Program-made: the position numbers and the translations under genes
Notes under the pieces: generated by a model
What the model was told of the DNA's origin: nothing
The model's database searches: none
Seen by the model: the letters and a program-made list of their open reading frames with translations, nothing else
From: Oscillospiraceae bacterium
Lineage (GTDB): Bacteria > Bacillota > Clostridia > Oscillospirales > Ruminococcaceae
Direction: 5' to 3'
Assembly: GCA_009776345.1 (NCBI GenBank)
Contig: WRLS01000011.1
Coordinates: 1-22,531 of the forward strand
DNA: 22,531 nt
Shown: positions 13,499 through 21,648 of the stretch, piece after piece
Layout of the letters: every line of letters begins with the position of its first letter
Numbering within the stretch: the stretch's first letter is position 1

Positions 13499-14284
13499 AT
13501 GTCGGGCAAATCGCCGAATATAAAGATAAAAACAAAAAACTTAAACCTGCATTACGGTACCTTCCACGCGCTCGGGGATGTGACGATGGATATAAAGGAA
13601 CGCAGCATCACGGCAATCATCGGACCGTCGGGCTGCGGGAAATCCACGCTGCTGCGCGTTTTTAACCGCATGAACGACCTTATCCCCTCGTGCAGGATCA
13701 CGGGGGATGTCCTGCTGGACGGCGATAGCGTTTACGATAAATCCACGGATGTGGTAGAACTGCGCAAAAAAGTCGGCATGGTGTTCCAAAAGCCGAATAT
13801 TTTCCCCATGAGCATTTATGACAATATCGCAATCGGCCCGAGGAGGCACGGTATTTCCCGAAAATCCCGCCTCAACGAAATCGTGGAGCGAAGCCTTACG
13901 CGTGTAGCATTATGGGATGAGATGAAGGATTCGCTGAATCGCCCGGGGCTTGAGCTTCCGGCGGGCGCACAGCAGCGCCTGTGCATTGCCCGTGCCGTGG
14001 CGGTAGAGCCTGATGTAATTCTAATGGATGAATCCTGCAGCGCGCTTGACCCGGAATCCACCATGAAGGTCGAGGAGCTGATGCTCAGCCTTGCGGAAAA
14101 GTATACTATTATTATTGTCACGCACAATATGGAACAGGCGCGGCGCGTATCGGATATGTCGGCGTTTATGATGCTCAACGAAAACAGGGTCGGAAGCCTG
14201 CACGAATACGGCCCGACGATAGAGCTGTTCACAAACCCGCAAAGCAAAGTTACAGAGGATTATATAACCGGGCGTTTCGGATAA
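13499..14284 (+). CDS. pstB: Phosphate ABC transporter ATPase PstB1, degenerate signature motif
   Basis: A PstB-family nucleotide-binding subunit, 261 aa from the ATG at 13499 (GGGGG 7 bases upstream; an in-frame ATG at 13448 would add 17 unconserved residues). Intact parts: Walker A GPSGCGKST (Lys48), Q-loop MVFQKP, Walker B VILMDE (Glu178), D-loop SALDP, H-loop VTHNM and the family ending ITGRFG. The signature, LSGGQQQR in PstB, is here LPAGAQQR (153-160, codons 13955-13978): Ser to Pro, Gly to Ala and Gln to Ala. The Ser and Gly normally contact the ATP gamma-phosphate of the partner subunit, so a homodimer should be poor or inactive. The defect mirrors that of the second pstB at 16792. 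It is unusual in being the first gene of the operon. Confidence 0.93.
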   Translation: MSGKSPNIKIKTKNLNLHYGTFHALGDVTMDIKERSITAIIGPSGCGKSTLLRVFNRMNDLIPSCRITGDVLLDGDSVYDKSTDVVELRKKVGMVFQKPNIFPMSIYDNIAIGPRRHGISRKSRLNEIVERSLTRVALWDEMKDSLNRPGLELPAGAQQRLCIARAVAVEPDVILMDESCSALDPESTMKVEELMLSLAEKYTIIIVTHNMEQARRVSDMSAFMMLNENRVGSLHEYGPTIELFTNPQSKVTEDYITGRFG

Positions 14285-14304
14285 TGCGGAGGGATATATA
14301 ATAA

Positions 14305-15102
14305 ATGAAATTTATCGCAATATTACTGCTGGCGGTTTTGCTGTGTTCCTGCGGTCCCGGTACGCGCTCTGCGGTGGTCGTGGCGGGGTCAACATCGGTA
14401 CAGCCATACGCGGAGGTTTTGGCCGAGGAATACGCAAAACGCTATCCCGGGCGTGATGTGGACATTCAGGGCGGCGGGTCGTCCGCGGGGATAAGGGCCG
14501 CGCAATCAGGCACGGCGGACATCGGGATGTCGTCGCGCGGGCTGTCCGGGGACGAGCTGCAGATGTGGAGCGCAGAAATAGCCAGGGACGGGCTTGCAAT
14601 GATTGTCCACCCGAATAATGCGCTCGACAGCTTGACGCCCGAAGAAGTGCGCGCGGTCTATACCGGCAGGGTCACAAACTGGGGCGAGCTTGGCGGCCCC
14701 GAAGGCAGGATCCATGTAATAACCCGCGAAGAAGGCTCCGGTACACGCGGCGCGTTTGAAGATATGCTCATGGAAGGCCAGATGATAACGCTGAAAGCCA
14801 TTGTGCAGAACACCAACGGCTCAGTGCGCCAGCTTGTCAGCAACGACGCAAGCTCTATCGGGTTTATCTCACTGGGGCTTGTGGACGATACGGTAAAGGC
14901 TTTGCAGCTGGACGGTGTGGAAGCTACAGGTGAAAATGTGACAAACGGCAGCTATATGCTGTTCAGGCCGTTTATCTTCGTTTCGGAAGGCGAACCGGAC
15001 GGTTCTGTCATGCAGTTCATAGAGTTTACCATGTCGCCGGAGGGGCAGGCGATACTGGCAGGCGAGGGCCTTGTGTCAAGCGGGGAGGTGGCGCGGCGGT
15101 GA
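14305..15102 (+). CDS. pstS: Phosphate-binding lipoprotein
   Basis: The extracellular phosphate receptor of the Pst importer. The 265-aa precursor begins MKFIAILLLAVLLCSC, a lipoprotein signal with lipobox L-C-S-C and lipidated Cys16. Phosphate-binding loops are recognisable: AGSTSVQPY, QGGGSSAGI, DIGMSSRGLS and REEGSGTRGAFE. GFISLGLVDD and the C-terminal VMQFIEFTMSPEGQAIL are family-typical. GGAGGG provides the SD, 20 bases after pstB1. The stop overlaps the pstC start (GTGA), so they are translationally coupled. Confidence 0.96.
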   Translation: MKFIAILLLAVLLCSCGPGTRSAVVVAGSTSVQPYAEVLAEEYAKRYPGRDVDIQGGGSSAGIRAAQSGTADIGMSSRGLSGDELQMWSAEIARDGLAMIVHPNNALDSLTPEEVRAVYTGRVTNWGELGGPEGRIHVITREEGSGTRGAFEDMLMEGQMITLKAIVQNTNGSVRQLVSNDASSIGFISLGLVDDTVKALQLDGVEATGENVTNGSYMLFRPFIFVSEGEPDGSVMQFIEFTMSPEGQAILAGEGLVSSGEVARR

Positions 15103-15947
15103 AAAACGGCTTCAAGGACAAGCTTTCGGAGCGTGTGTTTTTAGCGCTCGCGCTGTCGTCAATTTCGGCGATTGCGCTGATTACCGTGTTTATCGTCATA
15201 CAGGGCGCGCCTATAATCGGCAAGGTCGGCCTGCGCGATTTTATCTTCGGCATGACATGGGCGCCGAGCCAGGGCAAGTTCGGTATCTTCCCGATGATTA
15301 TAGGCTCTCTTTCCGTCACACTGGGCGCGGTGGTTTTAGGCGTACCTGTAGGCATCTGCGGCGCGGTGTTTCTTGCGGAATTCGCGCCCGCCGCTGTGCG
15401 CAACCTGTTCCGCCCGGCGATCCAGCTTCTGGCGGGTATACCGTCGGTTGTTTACGGTTTTTGGGGGCTTATTTTCATTGTCCCGTTTATCCGCGACAAT
15501 TTAGGCGGGCCGGGCCTGAGCATTTTAGCGGGTTCGATCGTCCTTGCGATTATGATTTTGCCTACTATCATCACAATATCGGAGGTCCAGATTCTTGCAC
15601 TGCCCCGCCAATACAAAGAAGGCGCGCTCGCCCTGGGCATGACGCATTGGCAGGCGATTTACAGTGTGCAGCTCCCCGCGGCAAAATCCGGGATCGTGGC
15701 GGCTGTAGTACTTGGGATCGGCCGCGCGATGGGCGAGACCATGGCGGTAATTATGGTTTTAGGCAACGCCCCCGGGATACCTACATCAATTCTCGACCCT
15801 GTCAGGACGCTTACCACAAACATCGGCATTGAGATGGGGTATGCGGCGGGGGACCACCGCCAGGCGCTGTTCGCAACAGGGATCGTGCTGTTTGTCATCA
15901 TCATGATTTTAAATATAACCGCCCAATTCATCACAAGGAAGAAATGA
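15099..15947 (+). CDS. pstC: Phosphate ABC transporter permease PstC
   Basis: One of two membrane subunits of the phosphate importer, 282 aa with six expected membrane helices. FPMIIGSLSVTLGAVVLGVP, AEFAPAAVRNLFRPAIQLLA, GIPSVVYGFWGL and ILPTIITISEVQILALPRQY are characteristic PstC segments. The coupling helix that contacts PstB is EGALALGMTHWQAI, and GRAMGETMAVIMVLGN is the typical later motif. The GTG start overlaps the pstS stop by 4 bases, with GGGGAGG upstream. Confidence 0.96.
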   Translation: MKNGFKDKLSERVFLALALSSISAIALITVFIVIQGAPIIGKVGLRDFIFGMTWAPSQGKFGIFPMIIGSLSVTLGAVVLGVPVGICGAVFLAEFAPAAVRNLFRPAIQLLAGIPSVVYGFWGLIFIVPFIRDNLGGPGLSILAGSIVLAIMILPTIITISEVQILALPRQYKEGALALGMTHWQAIYSVQLPAAKSGIVAAVVLGIGRAMGETMAVIMVLGNAPGIPTSILDPVRTLTTNIGIEMGYAAGDHRQALFATGIVLFVIIMILNITAQFITRKK

Positions 15948-15958
15948 GCCGTTGACCA

Positions 15959-16786
15959 ATGAAAATTAGCGCGCGCACAAGTGAAAAGATCGCTAAAACA
16001 CTTATATGGACAGCCGCTGTTTTTGTGCTGGCGGTATTGATGTTTATCATTCTATATATACTTGTAAAGGGCCTGCCTGTAATAAATTGGGGCTTTTTGA
16101 CGCAGGTGCCGCGCAGTATGGGGCGCGAGGGCGGCGTTTCGTCCACTATTGTCGGTACGCTGATGGTCACGTCGGTTGCGGTCCTGATCGCCGCGCCGTT
16201 CGGAATAGGCACAGCATTCTACCTTGCCGAATACACCAAAGGCGGCTTTATAACCCGCGTAATCCGGTTCAGCGCGGAATCCTTGGCGGGGATCCCGTCC
16301 ATTGTTTACGGGCTGTTCGGCTTTATCTTTTTTGTCATTTATCTCGACCTCGGCTGGTCGGTGCTTTCAGGCGGGCTTACGCTTGCGTTTATGATTTTAC
16401 CCACGATCATACGCACATCGGAGGAGGCGATCCGCTCGGTGCCGAAAATTTACCGCGAGGTAAGCTTTTCGCTGAGCGCAACAAAAACGCAGACAATTTT
16501 TAAAGTCGTGCTTCCGTCGGCACTGCGCGGGATCGCTAACGGGATAATACTGAGCATCGGGCGCTGTATCGCGGAAACCGCCGCAGTAATGCTCACCGCC
16601 GGGTCGGCACTGCGGATGTCGCGCTCCCTGTTCGACCCGACAAGGACCATGGCGGTGCATTTCTATATCTTAGCGGTAGAAGGCATATCTATGGAAAACG
16701 CCTACGGTACAGCCGCGCTTTTGATAATTATCATTTTCTTGATAAACGTCGTCGCGAACACGCTCGTCAACCGTTTTGTGAGGTAG
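15959..16786 (+). CDS. pstA: Phosphate ABC transporter permease PstA
   Basis: The second permease, 275 aa. Diagnostic segments: GGVSSTIVGTLMVTSVAVLI, GTAFYLAEYTKGGFITRVI, LAGIPSIVYGLFGFIFFV, LPTIIRTSEEAIRSVPKIYR, the coupling helix REVSFSLSATKTQTI, and GRCIAETAAVMLTAGSA. PstA in most bacteria reads GEALGAT-W in that helix and GEAAPL or GETAPL in the last motif; here these are EVSFSLSATKTQ and AETAAV. That is a modest divergence at an NBD-contact surface, of interest given the unusual ATPases. The SD is weak. pstB2 follows after 5 bases. Confidence 0.94.
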   Translation: MKISARTSEKIAKTLIWTAAVFVLAVLMFIILYILVKGLPVINWGFLTQVPRSMGREGGVSSTIVGTLMVTSVAVLIAAPFGIGTAFYLAEYTKGGFITRVIRFSAESLAGIPSIVYGLFGFIFFVIYLDLGWSVLSGGLTLAFMILPTIIRTSEEAIRSVPKIYREVSFSLSATKTQTIFKVVLPSALRGIANGIILSIGRCIAETAAVMLTAGSALRMSRSLFDPTRTMAVHFYILAVEGISMENAYGTAALLIIIIFLINVVANTLVNRFVR

Positions 16787-16791
16787 GTAAA

Positions 16792-17547
16792 ATGCCGGAT
16801 AAATTTAAGATTGAAAAATTGAGCTTTTACTTTAAAGACAAGCGGGTCATCAACTCACTTGATTTGAGCATCCGCGCCAATGAAATTTTGTCGGTGCTGG
16901 GCCCCGCAAACAGCGGGATCACGACTCTGCTGCGGACGCTCAACCGCCTTTGCGACACAGACCATGACGTGCGTATTGAAGGCGACATACTAATGGACGG
17001 CAAAAGCATTTTCGCACCAGATATAAGCGTCACAGAACTGCGCCGTAAAGTAGGCATGGTGTTCGAGGTACCGACGCCGCTGCCGCTTTCCATCTTCGAC
17101 AACATTGCCTACGGGTTGAGGGTCGGGGGCAGGATCGGCAAAAAAGAGGCCGCCGAGCGGGTGGAATACGCACTGCGCACGGCGGCGCTGTGGGACGAGG
17201 TAAAGGACAGGCAGCACATCCCCGCAATGAGCCTTTCGGGCGGACAGCAGCAGCGTATGTGTATTGCCCGGGTAATAGCAATGGACCCGCAGGTCATACT
17301 AATAGACAGGTCATGCTCCGGGCTGGATCCGATATCCACGGCGAAAATCGAGGAATCGCTGTCACAGCTCAAAGAACGGTTCACAATCATACTCGCGCCG
17401 CATAATGTACAGCAGGCAATCCGTGTTTCCGACCGCGTGGCGTTCATGCTGATGGGCAGCTTGGTGGAGGAAGGCACGGGCGAAAAAGTTTTCGGGGACC
17501 CGGATGACCGGCGCACCAGCGACTATATTACAGGAAGATTTGGATAG
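16792..17547 (+). CDS. Phosphate ABC transporter ATPase PstB2, Walker motifs lost, signature intact
   Basis: A second PstB-type ATPase subunit, 251 aa, ending ITGRFG like pstB1. Its nucleotide core is broken: Walker A reads GPANSGITT with Ile43 for Lys (codon 16918-16920), the Q-loop is MVFEVP with Glu92 for Gln, and Walker B is VILIDRSCS with Arg173 for the catalytic Glu (codon 17308-17310). The signature LSGGQQQR (148-155) is perfect and the H-loop His204 is kept. It should not hydrolyse ATP itself but can complete the ATP site of PstB1. The intact frame, good SD (AGGTAGG) and operon position between pstA and phoU argue for a functional subunit, not a pseudogene. Confidence 0.92.
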   Translation: MPDKFKIEKLSFYFKDKRVINSLDLSIRANEILSVLGPANSGITTLLRTLNRLCDTDHDVRIEGDILMDGKSIFAPDISVTELRRKVGMVFEVPTPLPLSIFDNIAYGLRVGGRIGKKEAAERVEYALRTAALWDEVKDRQHIPAMSLSGGQQQRMCIARVIAMDPQVILIDRSCSGLDPISTAKIEESLSQLKERFTIILAPHNVQQAIRVSDRVAFMLMGSLVEEGTGEKVFGDPDDRRTSDYITGRFG

Positions 17548-17558
17548 GGGGATTAGAT

Positions 17559-18224
17559 ATGAGGATGAGAAGCAGGTTCGACGACCAGCTAAAGGACCTT
17601 AACAACGCGCTGATTGAAATGGGCGCGATGGTAGAAAACGCCATATCGGAGGCTTGCAAGGCGCTCATCGAGCAGGACACCACGCTCGCCGGGCAGGTCA
17701 TCGACAACGACGACGAGATCGACAACATGGAGGAAACAATAGAAACCATGTGCAGCAGGATTATTTTACAGCAGCAGCCGGTCGCGGGCGACCTGCGGCT
17801 GGTTATGGCTGTGTCCAAAATCGTCACCGACCTGGAGCGCATCGGCGACCATGCCTCCGATATCTCGGAGCTTGCCATATTCCTCGCAGGCAAGCCGTAT
17901 GTAAGAAAGCTCGAGCACATCCCGCAAATGGCAAAGGCGACAACAAAAATGGTCACAAAGGCAATCAACGCCTATGTCCGCAAAGACTTGGAGCTTGCTA
18001 TGGAGGTCATAACCTACGACGATATTGTAGACGAGCTTTTCAGCCTCGTAAAAGACGACCTTGTCGGGCTGATAAAGGAAAACAAGGACGACAGCGACAG
18101 GGCGATTGATTTAATCATGGTTGCGAAGTATTTCGAGCGCATCGGCGACCACGCCACGAATGTGGCGGAGTGGGTGGTGTTTTCTTTGACCGGGGAGCAT
18201 CGTCACAGCATACGGGGCGAGTAG
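17559..18224 (+). CDS. phoU: Phosphate uptake regulator PhoU
   Basis: PhoU links the Pst importer to the PhoR/PhoB(P) signalling pair and limits phosphate uptake. The 221-aa protein has the two-fold repeated three-helix bundle, each half carrying the metal-binding motif E-R-x-x-D-H: DLERIGDHASDI (Glu93-His98) and YFERIGDHATNV near residue 193. MRMRSRFDDQLKDLNNALIEM is the usual N-terminus. It is the last gene of the pst operon, 11 bases after pstB2, with GGGGG upstream. No phoR or phoP/B gene is in the window. Confidence 0.97.
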   Translation: MRMRSRFDDQLKDLNNALIEMGAMVENAISEACKALIEQDTTLAGQVIDNDDEIDNMEETIETMCSRIILQQQPVAGDLRLVMAVSKIVTDLERIGDHASDISELAIFLAGKPYVRKLEHIPQMAKATTKMVTKAINAYVRKDLELAMEVITYDDIVDELFSLVKDDLVGLIKENKDDSDRAIDLIMVAKYFERIGDHATNVAEWVVFSLTGEHRHSIRGE

Positions 18225-18245
18225 ATTTATATTTGCCCGGAGAGA

Positions 18246-18274
18246 TTGCATATCACAATTAAATTTGATATAAT
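18246..18274 (+). promoter_or_regulatory. Promoter of the glycyl radical cluster
   Basis: TATAAT (18269-18274) is perfect. TTGCAT (18246-18251) lies 17 bases upstream and keeps the TTG of the -35. This sits in the gap after phoU, so the cluster is transcribed separately from pst. Confidence 0.6.
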
Positions 18275-18319
18275 GCATATATATGAAAGGGGTGGTGACG
18301 CATCGGGGAAATAACAGGC

Positions 18320-19204
18320 ATGGTCTTTGGGGTACAGCACTTCTCCATCCATGACGGGAACGGCGTAAGGACCAATGTTTTTCTTATGGGCTGCCCGCTG
18401 CGCTGTTTATGGTGCCATAATCCCGAGGGCATATTGAAAACGCCTTCGCTGTCCTTTTCCGCGGACAGGTGTACAGGCTGCGGGGCGTGTTTTTCACTTT
18501 GCCCCGAAGTACATCAGACAGAAGGCGAAGCGCACATATTAAAACGGGAAAACTGCCGCGGCTGCTTTGAATGTGTAGCCGTGTGCAAGGGTCACGCGCT
18601 CGAACAGGTGGGGCGCGAAATGACACTCAGTGAAGTCATGGACGATGTAATGCGCGATAAGCGCTATTACGATGCAAGCGGCGGCGGCGTCACGCTTTCG
18701 GGCGGGGAGCCTATGTCGCAGTTTGAGTTTACAAAAGCGGTCCTGGAATCGTGCAGGGAAGCGGGCATAAATACCGCGATGGAAACCTGCGGAGTTGCCC
18801 CGCAAGCTAATTACGCACAGATACTCCCTTTGGTGGACACGTTCCTTTACGACATCAAAGAATCCGACCCCGCACTGCACCGGCAGTACACCGGGGCGGA
18901 CAACGCTTTAATTTTAAGCAACCTTGCGTTTTTGTCTGAGAGCGGCGCCAGGATTATTTTGCGTTGCCCGATTATACCCGGGCTTAATGACCGCCCCGCC
19001 CACTTTGAGTTTATCGCCGCGCTTTCAAAAAAACACCCGGGGGTGGAGGGTATTGAGCTTATGCCTTATCACAAGCTCGGGGTTTCAAAAACCTCGCGCA
19101 TGGGGCTGGACAGGCAGGAAAGCTACGAAGCGCCATCTGACGAAACTGCGGCGCACTGGAACGAAGCGGTCCTGGCGGCGGGCGGAAAAATCGTTGAGTA
19201 TTAG
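18320..19204 (+). CDS. Glycyl radical enzyme activase (radical SAM)
   Basis: This radical SAM protein makes the glycyl radical on its partner enzyme. CPLRCLWC (Cys25, 29, 32) is the C-x3-C-x2-C cluster motif. A ferredoxin-like insert follows with CTGCGACFSLCP and CRGCFECVAVC, each C-x2-C-x2-C-x3-C; this two-cluster insert is typical of activases for dehydratases, decarboxylases and related enzymes and is absent from pyruvate formate-lyase activase. GGGVTLSGGEP and METCG are the SAM-binding motifs. FSIHDGNGVRT has Asn where the family has Pro. I use the ATG at 18320; the frame is open back to TGA at 18296, and conserved residues (ITGMVFGVQ) start slightly before the ATG, so an AUC start at 18302 is possible. 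The target enzyme gene follows after 26 bases. Confidence 0.93.
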   Translation: MVFGVQHFSIHDGNGVRTNVFLMGCPLRCLWCHNPEGILKTPSLSFSADRCTGCGACFSLCPEVHQTEGEAHILKRENCRGCFECVAVCKGHALEQVGREMTLSEVMDDVMRDKRYYDASGGGVTLSGGEPMSQFEFTKAVLESCREAGINTAMETCGVAPQANYAQILPLVDTFLYDIKESDPALHRQYTGADNALILSNLAFLSESGARIILRCPIIPGLNDRPAHFEFIAALSKKHPGVEGIELMPYHKLGVSKTSRMGLDRQESYEAPSDETAAHWNEAVLAAGGKIVEY

Positions 19205-19230
19205 ACTTTATAAATAAGGAGAGGTTTAGC

Positions 19231-21615
19231 ATGATTACTACTTTGGACAGCAGGGTCGCACGTTTGCGCACGCATACAGACACCATCAATAACGCGGGGC
19301 TGTACCGTTCGGCCGCCTACGGCTTTATCGGGGACAGCCTGCGTGCAAGCGTGGGCCAGCCCATCCAGCTGCGCCGCGCAAGGGGCATCGCGAACATACT
19401 CGATAATGTCGAGCAAATCGTGTTCCCGGACGAGCCTATTGTAGGTTCAATGATGGGCCTGTGGACGCTTGAAACGGAGGTCCCGAGCTACGAGGATCAG
19501 AAAAAAACCGCAATCGCCGCTGTTGAGGATTATTTAAGGCGCAGGGCGGAAAGCGAAGCCGCAAAGGCGAAAAACCCCGAGGAGGAGGTTTTCAAAAGGC
19601 CGGCGCGCTGGTCGCTTATGTCCCGTGTCCACCATGACGCCAGCCTGACCTACAGCGATTACCAAAAAATGCTCGCGGATATGGAGGAGCATTTCTCCGG
19701 CGAAGACATAAAGCGGTATGAGATCGGCAGCGCGCTGGAGCCTGTCCTGCGCATCCGCCACAACGAAGAGGACCGCAAGCTAATGGACGCCCTGCCCTGG
19801 AGCCCCTGCAACCATGTTGGGCTGGATTACAACGCGGCGCTGGTCAAAGGGCTTGGGCGTATGCGCGATGAGATAAACGCGTACCGTGCCGCAACCGATG
19901 ACGCGGACAAAATCGAGTTCTATGATTCCGCCGATATCGTTATCCGCGCGATGATCGCTTTTATTAAGCGGTATGCGCAGACTGTGCGCAAAGCCGCAGA
20001 GTCCGGCGATGACGATTTTGAACGCAAGCAGGAGCTTGAAATGATGGCGGACATCTTGGACAAGGTAAGCGAGTCCCCGCCGGAAACCTTCCGCGAGGCA
20101 CTGCAGGCTTTGTGGATGTTGCATATTATGTCAAACCTTGTGGGCGGCACGGCAATGTCCTTTTCGCGCTTCGACCAGTATATGCTGCCCTTCTATGAGC
20201 GCGATATGGAAAACGGCGTGGCCCGTGAAGAAATCGCCGAGCTGCTCTGCTGCTTCTGGCTGAAAATCAACGAGCCTAAGATCCGCACGGTTCAAAGTAT
20301 GACAGTGGGCGGCACACGCCCGGACGGCGGCAGCGGCGACACTGATTTTACAAAGCTTTGCCTTGAGGTTGCCGGGGAAATGAAGCTCCCGTATCCCAAC
20401 ATAGCCGCGCGCGTGTCGAAGAAAACCCCGGATTGGCTGTACGACTCTATCGTCGAAACCATCAAAGCCGGATGCGGCCAGCCGATGATCCTGAACGACG
20501 ATGTATTTGCCGAAAACTATAAGAAGCTCGGGTATTCCGACGACTTTGCCTACGACTACTTCAATATGGGCTGTGTCGAGATGATGATCCAGGGCAAAAC
20601 ACCGCTTTGGGCAGGCGGCGGCGGCGCGGGCTACATGAAGTGCCTGACAGAAGTTTTGGCGGAGTGCAACAAAGGCGAGCTGGCGGCCGACAGTTTCGAG
20701 GAGTTCATGGGGCATATACTGGCGAAAATACGCGAGGCTCTCAAACGCAGCCGCGAAGGCGCGCAAAAACGCAAGAAGTCCCTGGAGAATGTCTACGACC
20801 CGCTTTGCTCCATACTCATGCAGGACTGCATAGCGCGCGGCAAGGATATGTTCCACGGCGGCAGCGCAGGGCCGATCCACATGACCATGGGCGCGTCGAG
20901 CATCGGGACCATGGCGGATTCCCTTGCGGCGATCAAGAAATTCATCTATGATGAAAAAAGGCTTACGCTGTCTCGGCTCATGGAAGCGATGGACGCGAAC
21001 TTTGAAGGCTACGAGGACATCCTTGTGATGCTGGACCGCGAGAACCAGTGCTTCGGCAACGACATAGACGAAACCGACGAAATCGCAAACCGCGTTTTCC
21101 AAGAGGTCACAAACACGATATTTGAGCTTAACAGCCTTGGGGACGAGGACAAGTATGTTTCAACATTTTTCAGCTATTTCACCCATGTGCTGACGGGCGA
21201 AGCCACAAAGGCCACGCCGAACGGGCGGCTTGCGGGCAAATCCCTTTCCGACAGCATGGCGCCCAGCCAGGGGAAAGACGTCAGCGGGCCGACCGGCTAC
21301 CTGAATTCCGCGCTGAAGCTGGACCCGGCGCTGGTCACGGGGGGATACGCGCTTAACTTTAAAATCAACCCGTCCCTCACAAAGGGCGCCCAGGGCTCGA
21401 AGGCGCTCAAGGGTTTGCTGAAGGCATTTTTCATGAGCGGCGGCCCGCAGATTCAAGTAAACTTTGTCGACGCCGACGCTTTGCGCGCGGCCCAGGCCGA
21501 CCCCGAAAAGCACCGCAACCTGGTGGTGCGCGTGGGCGGCTACTGCGAATACTTTGTAAACCTTGACAGGGCGCTCCAGAACGAAATTATCGAGCGTACC
21601 GCGCATGACGCGTAA
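19231..21615 (+). CDS. Glycyl radical enzyme, dehydratase/lyase type, substrate unknown
   Basis: A 794-aa anaerobic radical enzyme of the PFL superfamily. The thiyl-radical loop is NMGCVEMMIQGKT (Cys448, with Glu450 as presumed general base), and the C-terminal glycyl loop is VVRVGGYCEYFVNL with radical Gly770. The Cys-x-Glu arrangement is shared by glycerol, propanediol and hydroxyproline dehydratases and choline lyase; pyruvate formate-lyase has Cys-Cys instead. The residues after it (MMIQGKTPLW) do not match a subfamily I can name. GGAG gives a good SD. The genes before and after (activase and a SorE-like dehydrogenase) suggest a sugar or polyol substrate; this is inference. No microcompartment shell genes are visible. 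Confidence 0.93.
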   Translation: MITTLDSRVARLRTHTDTINNAGLYRSAAYGFIGDSLRASVGQPIQLRRARGIANILDNVEQIVFPDEPIVGSMMGLWTLETEVPSYEDQKKTAIAAVEDYLRRRAESEAAKAKNPEEEVFKRPARWSLMSRVHHDASLTYSDYQKMLADMEEHFSGEDIKRYEIGSALEPVLRIRHNEEDRKLMDALPWSPCNHVGLDYNAALVKGLGRMRDEINAYRAATDDADKIEFYDSADIVIRAMIAFIKRYAQTVRKAAESGDDDFERKQELEMMADILDKVSESPPETFREALQALWMLHIMSNLVGGTAMSFSRFDQYMLPFYERDMENGVAREEIAELLCCFWLKINEPKIRTVQSMTVGGTRPDGGSGDTDFTKLCLEVAGEMKLPYPNIAARVSKKTPDWLYDSIVETIKAGCGQPMILNDDVFAENYKKLGYSDDFAYDYFNMGCVEMMIQGKTPLWAGGGGAGYMKCLTEVLAECNKGELAADSFEEFMGHILAKIREALKRSREGAQKRKKSLENVYDPLCSILMQDCIARGKDMFHGGSAGPIHMTMGASSIGTMADSLAAIKKFIYDEKRLTLSRLMEAMDANFEGYEDILVMLDRENQCFGNDIDETDEIANRVFQEVTNTIFELNSLGDEDKYVSTFFSYFTHVLTGEATKATPNGRLAGKSLSDSMAPSQGKDVSGPTGYLNSALKLDPALVTGGYALNFKINPSLTKGAQGSKALKGLLKAFFMSGGPQIQVNFVDADALRAAQADPEKHRNLVVRVGGYCEYFVNLDRALQNEIIERTAHDA

Positions 21616-21648
21616 TCTTAATCCGTTTAAAGAAAGGGGACACACAGC

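Noticed and set aside
16792..17547. Calling pstB2 a pseudogene because of its lost Walker residues
   Set aside because: The frame, SD, operon place, signature motif and family C-terminus are intact, and the losses complement those of PstB1.
18225..18319. Riboswitch or attenuator before the glycyl radical cluster
   Set aside because: The 95-base gap holds a promoter and SD but no strong hairpin or T-run.
20131..21102. Minus-strand open frame of 323 codons
   Set aside because: Antisense to the glycyl radical enzyme gene, which has all its motifs; no motif or SD on this strand.
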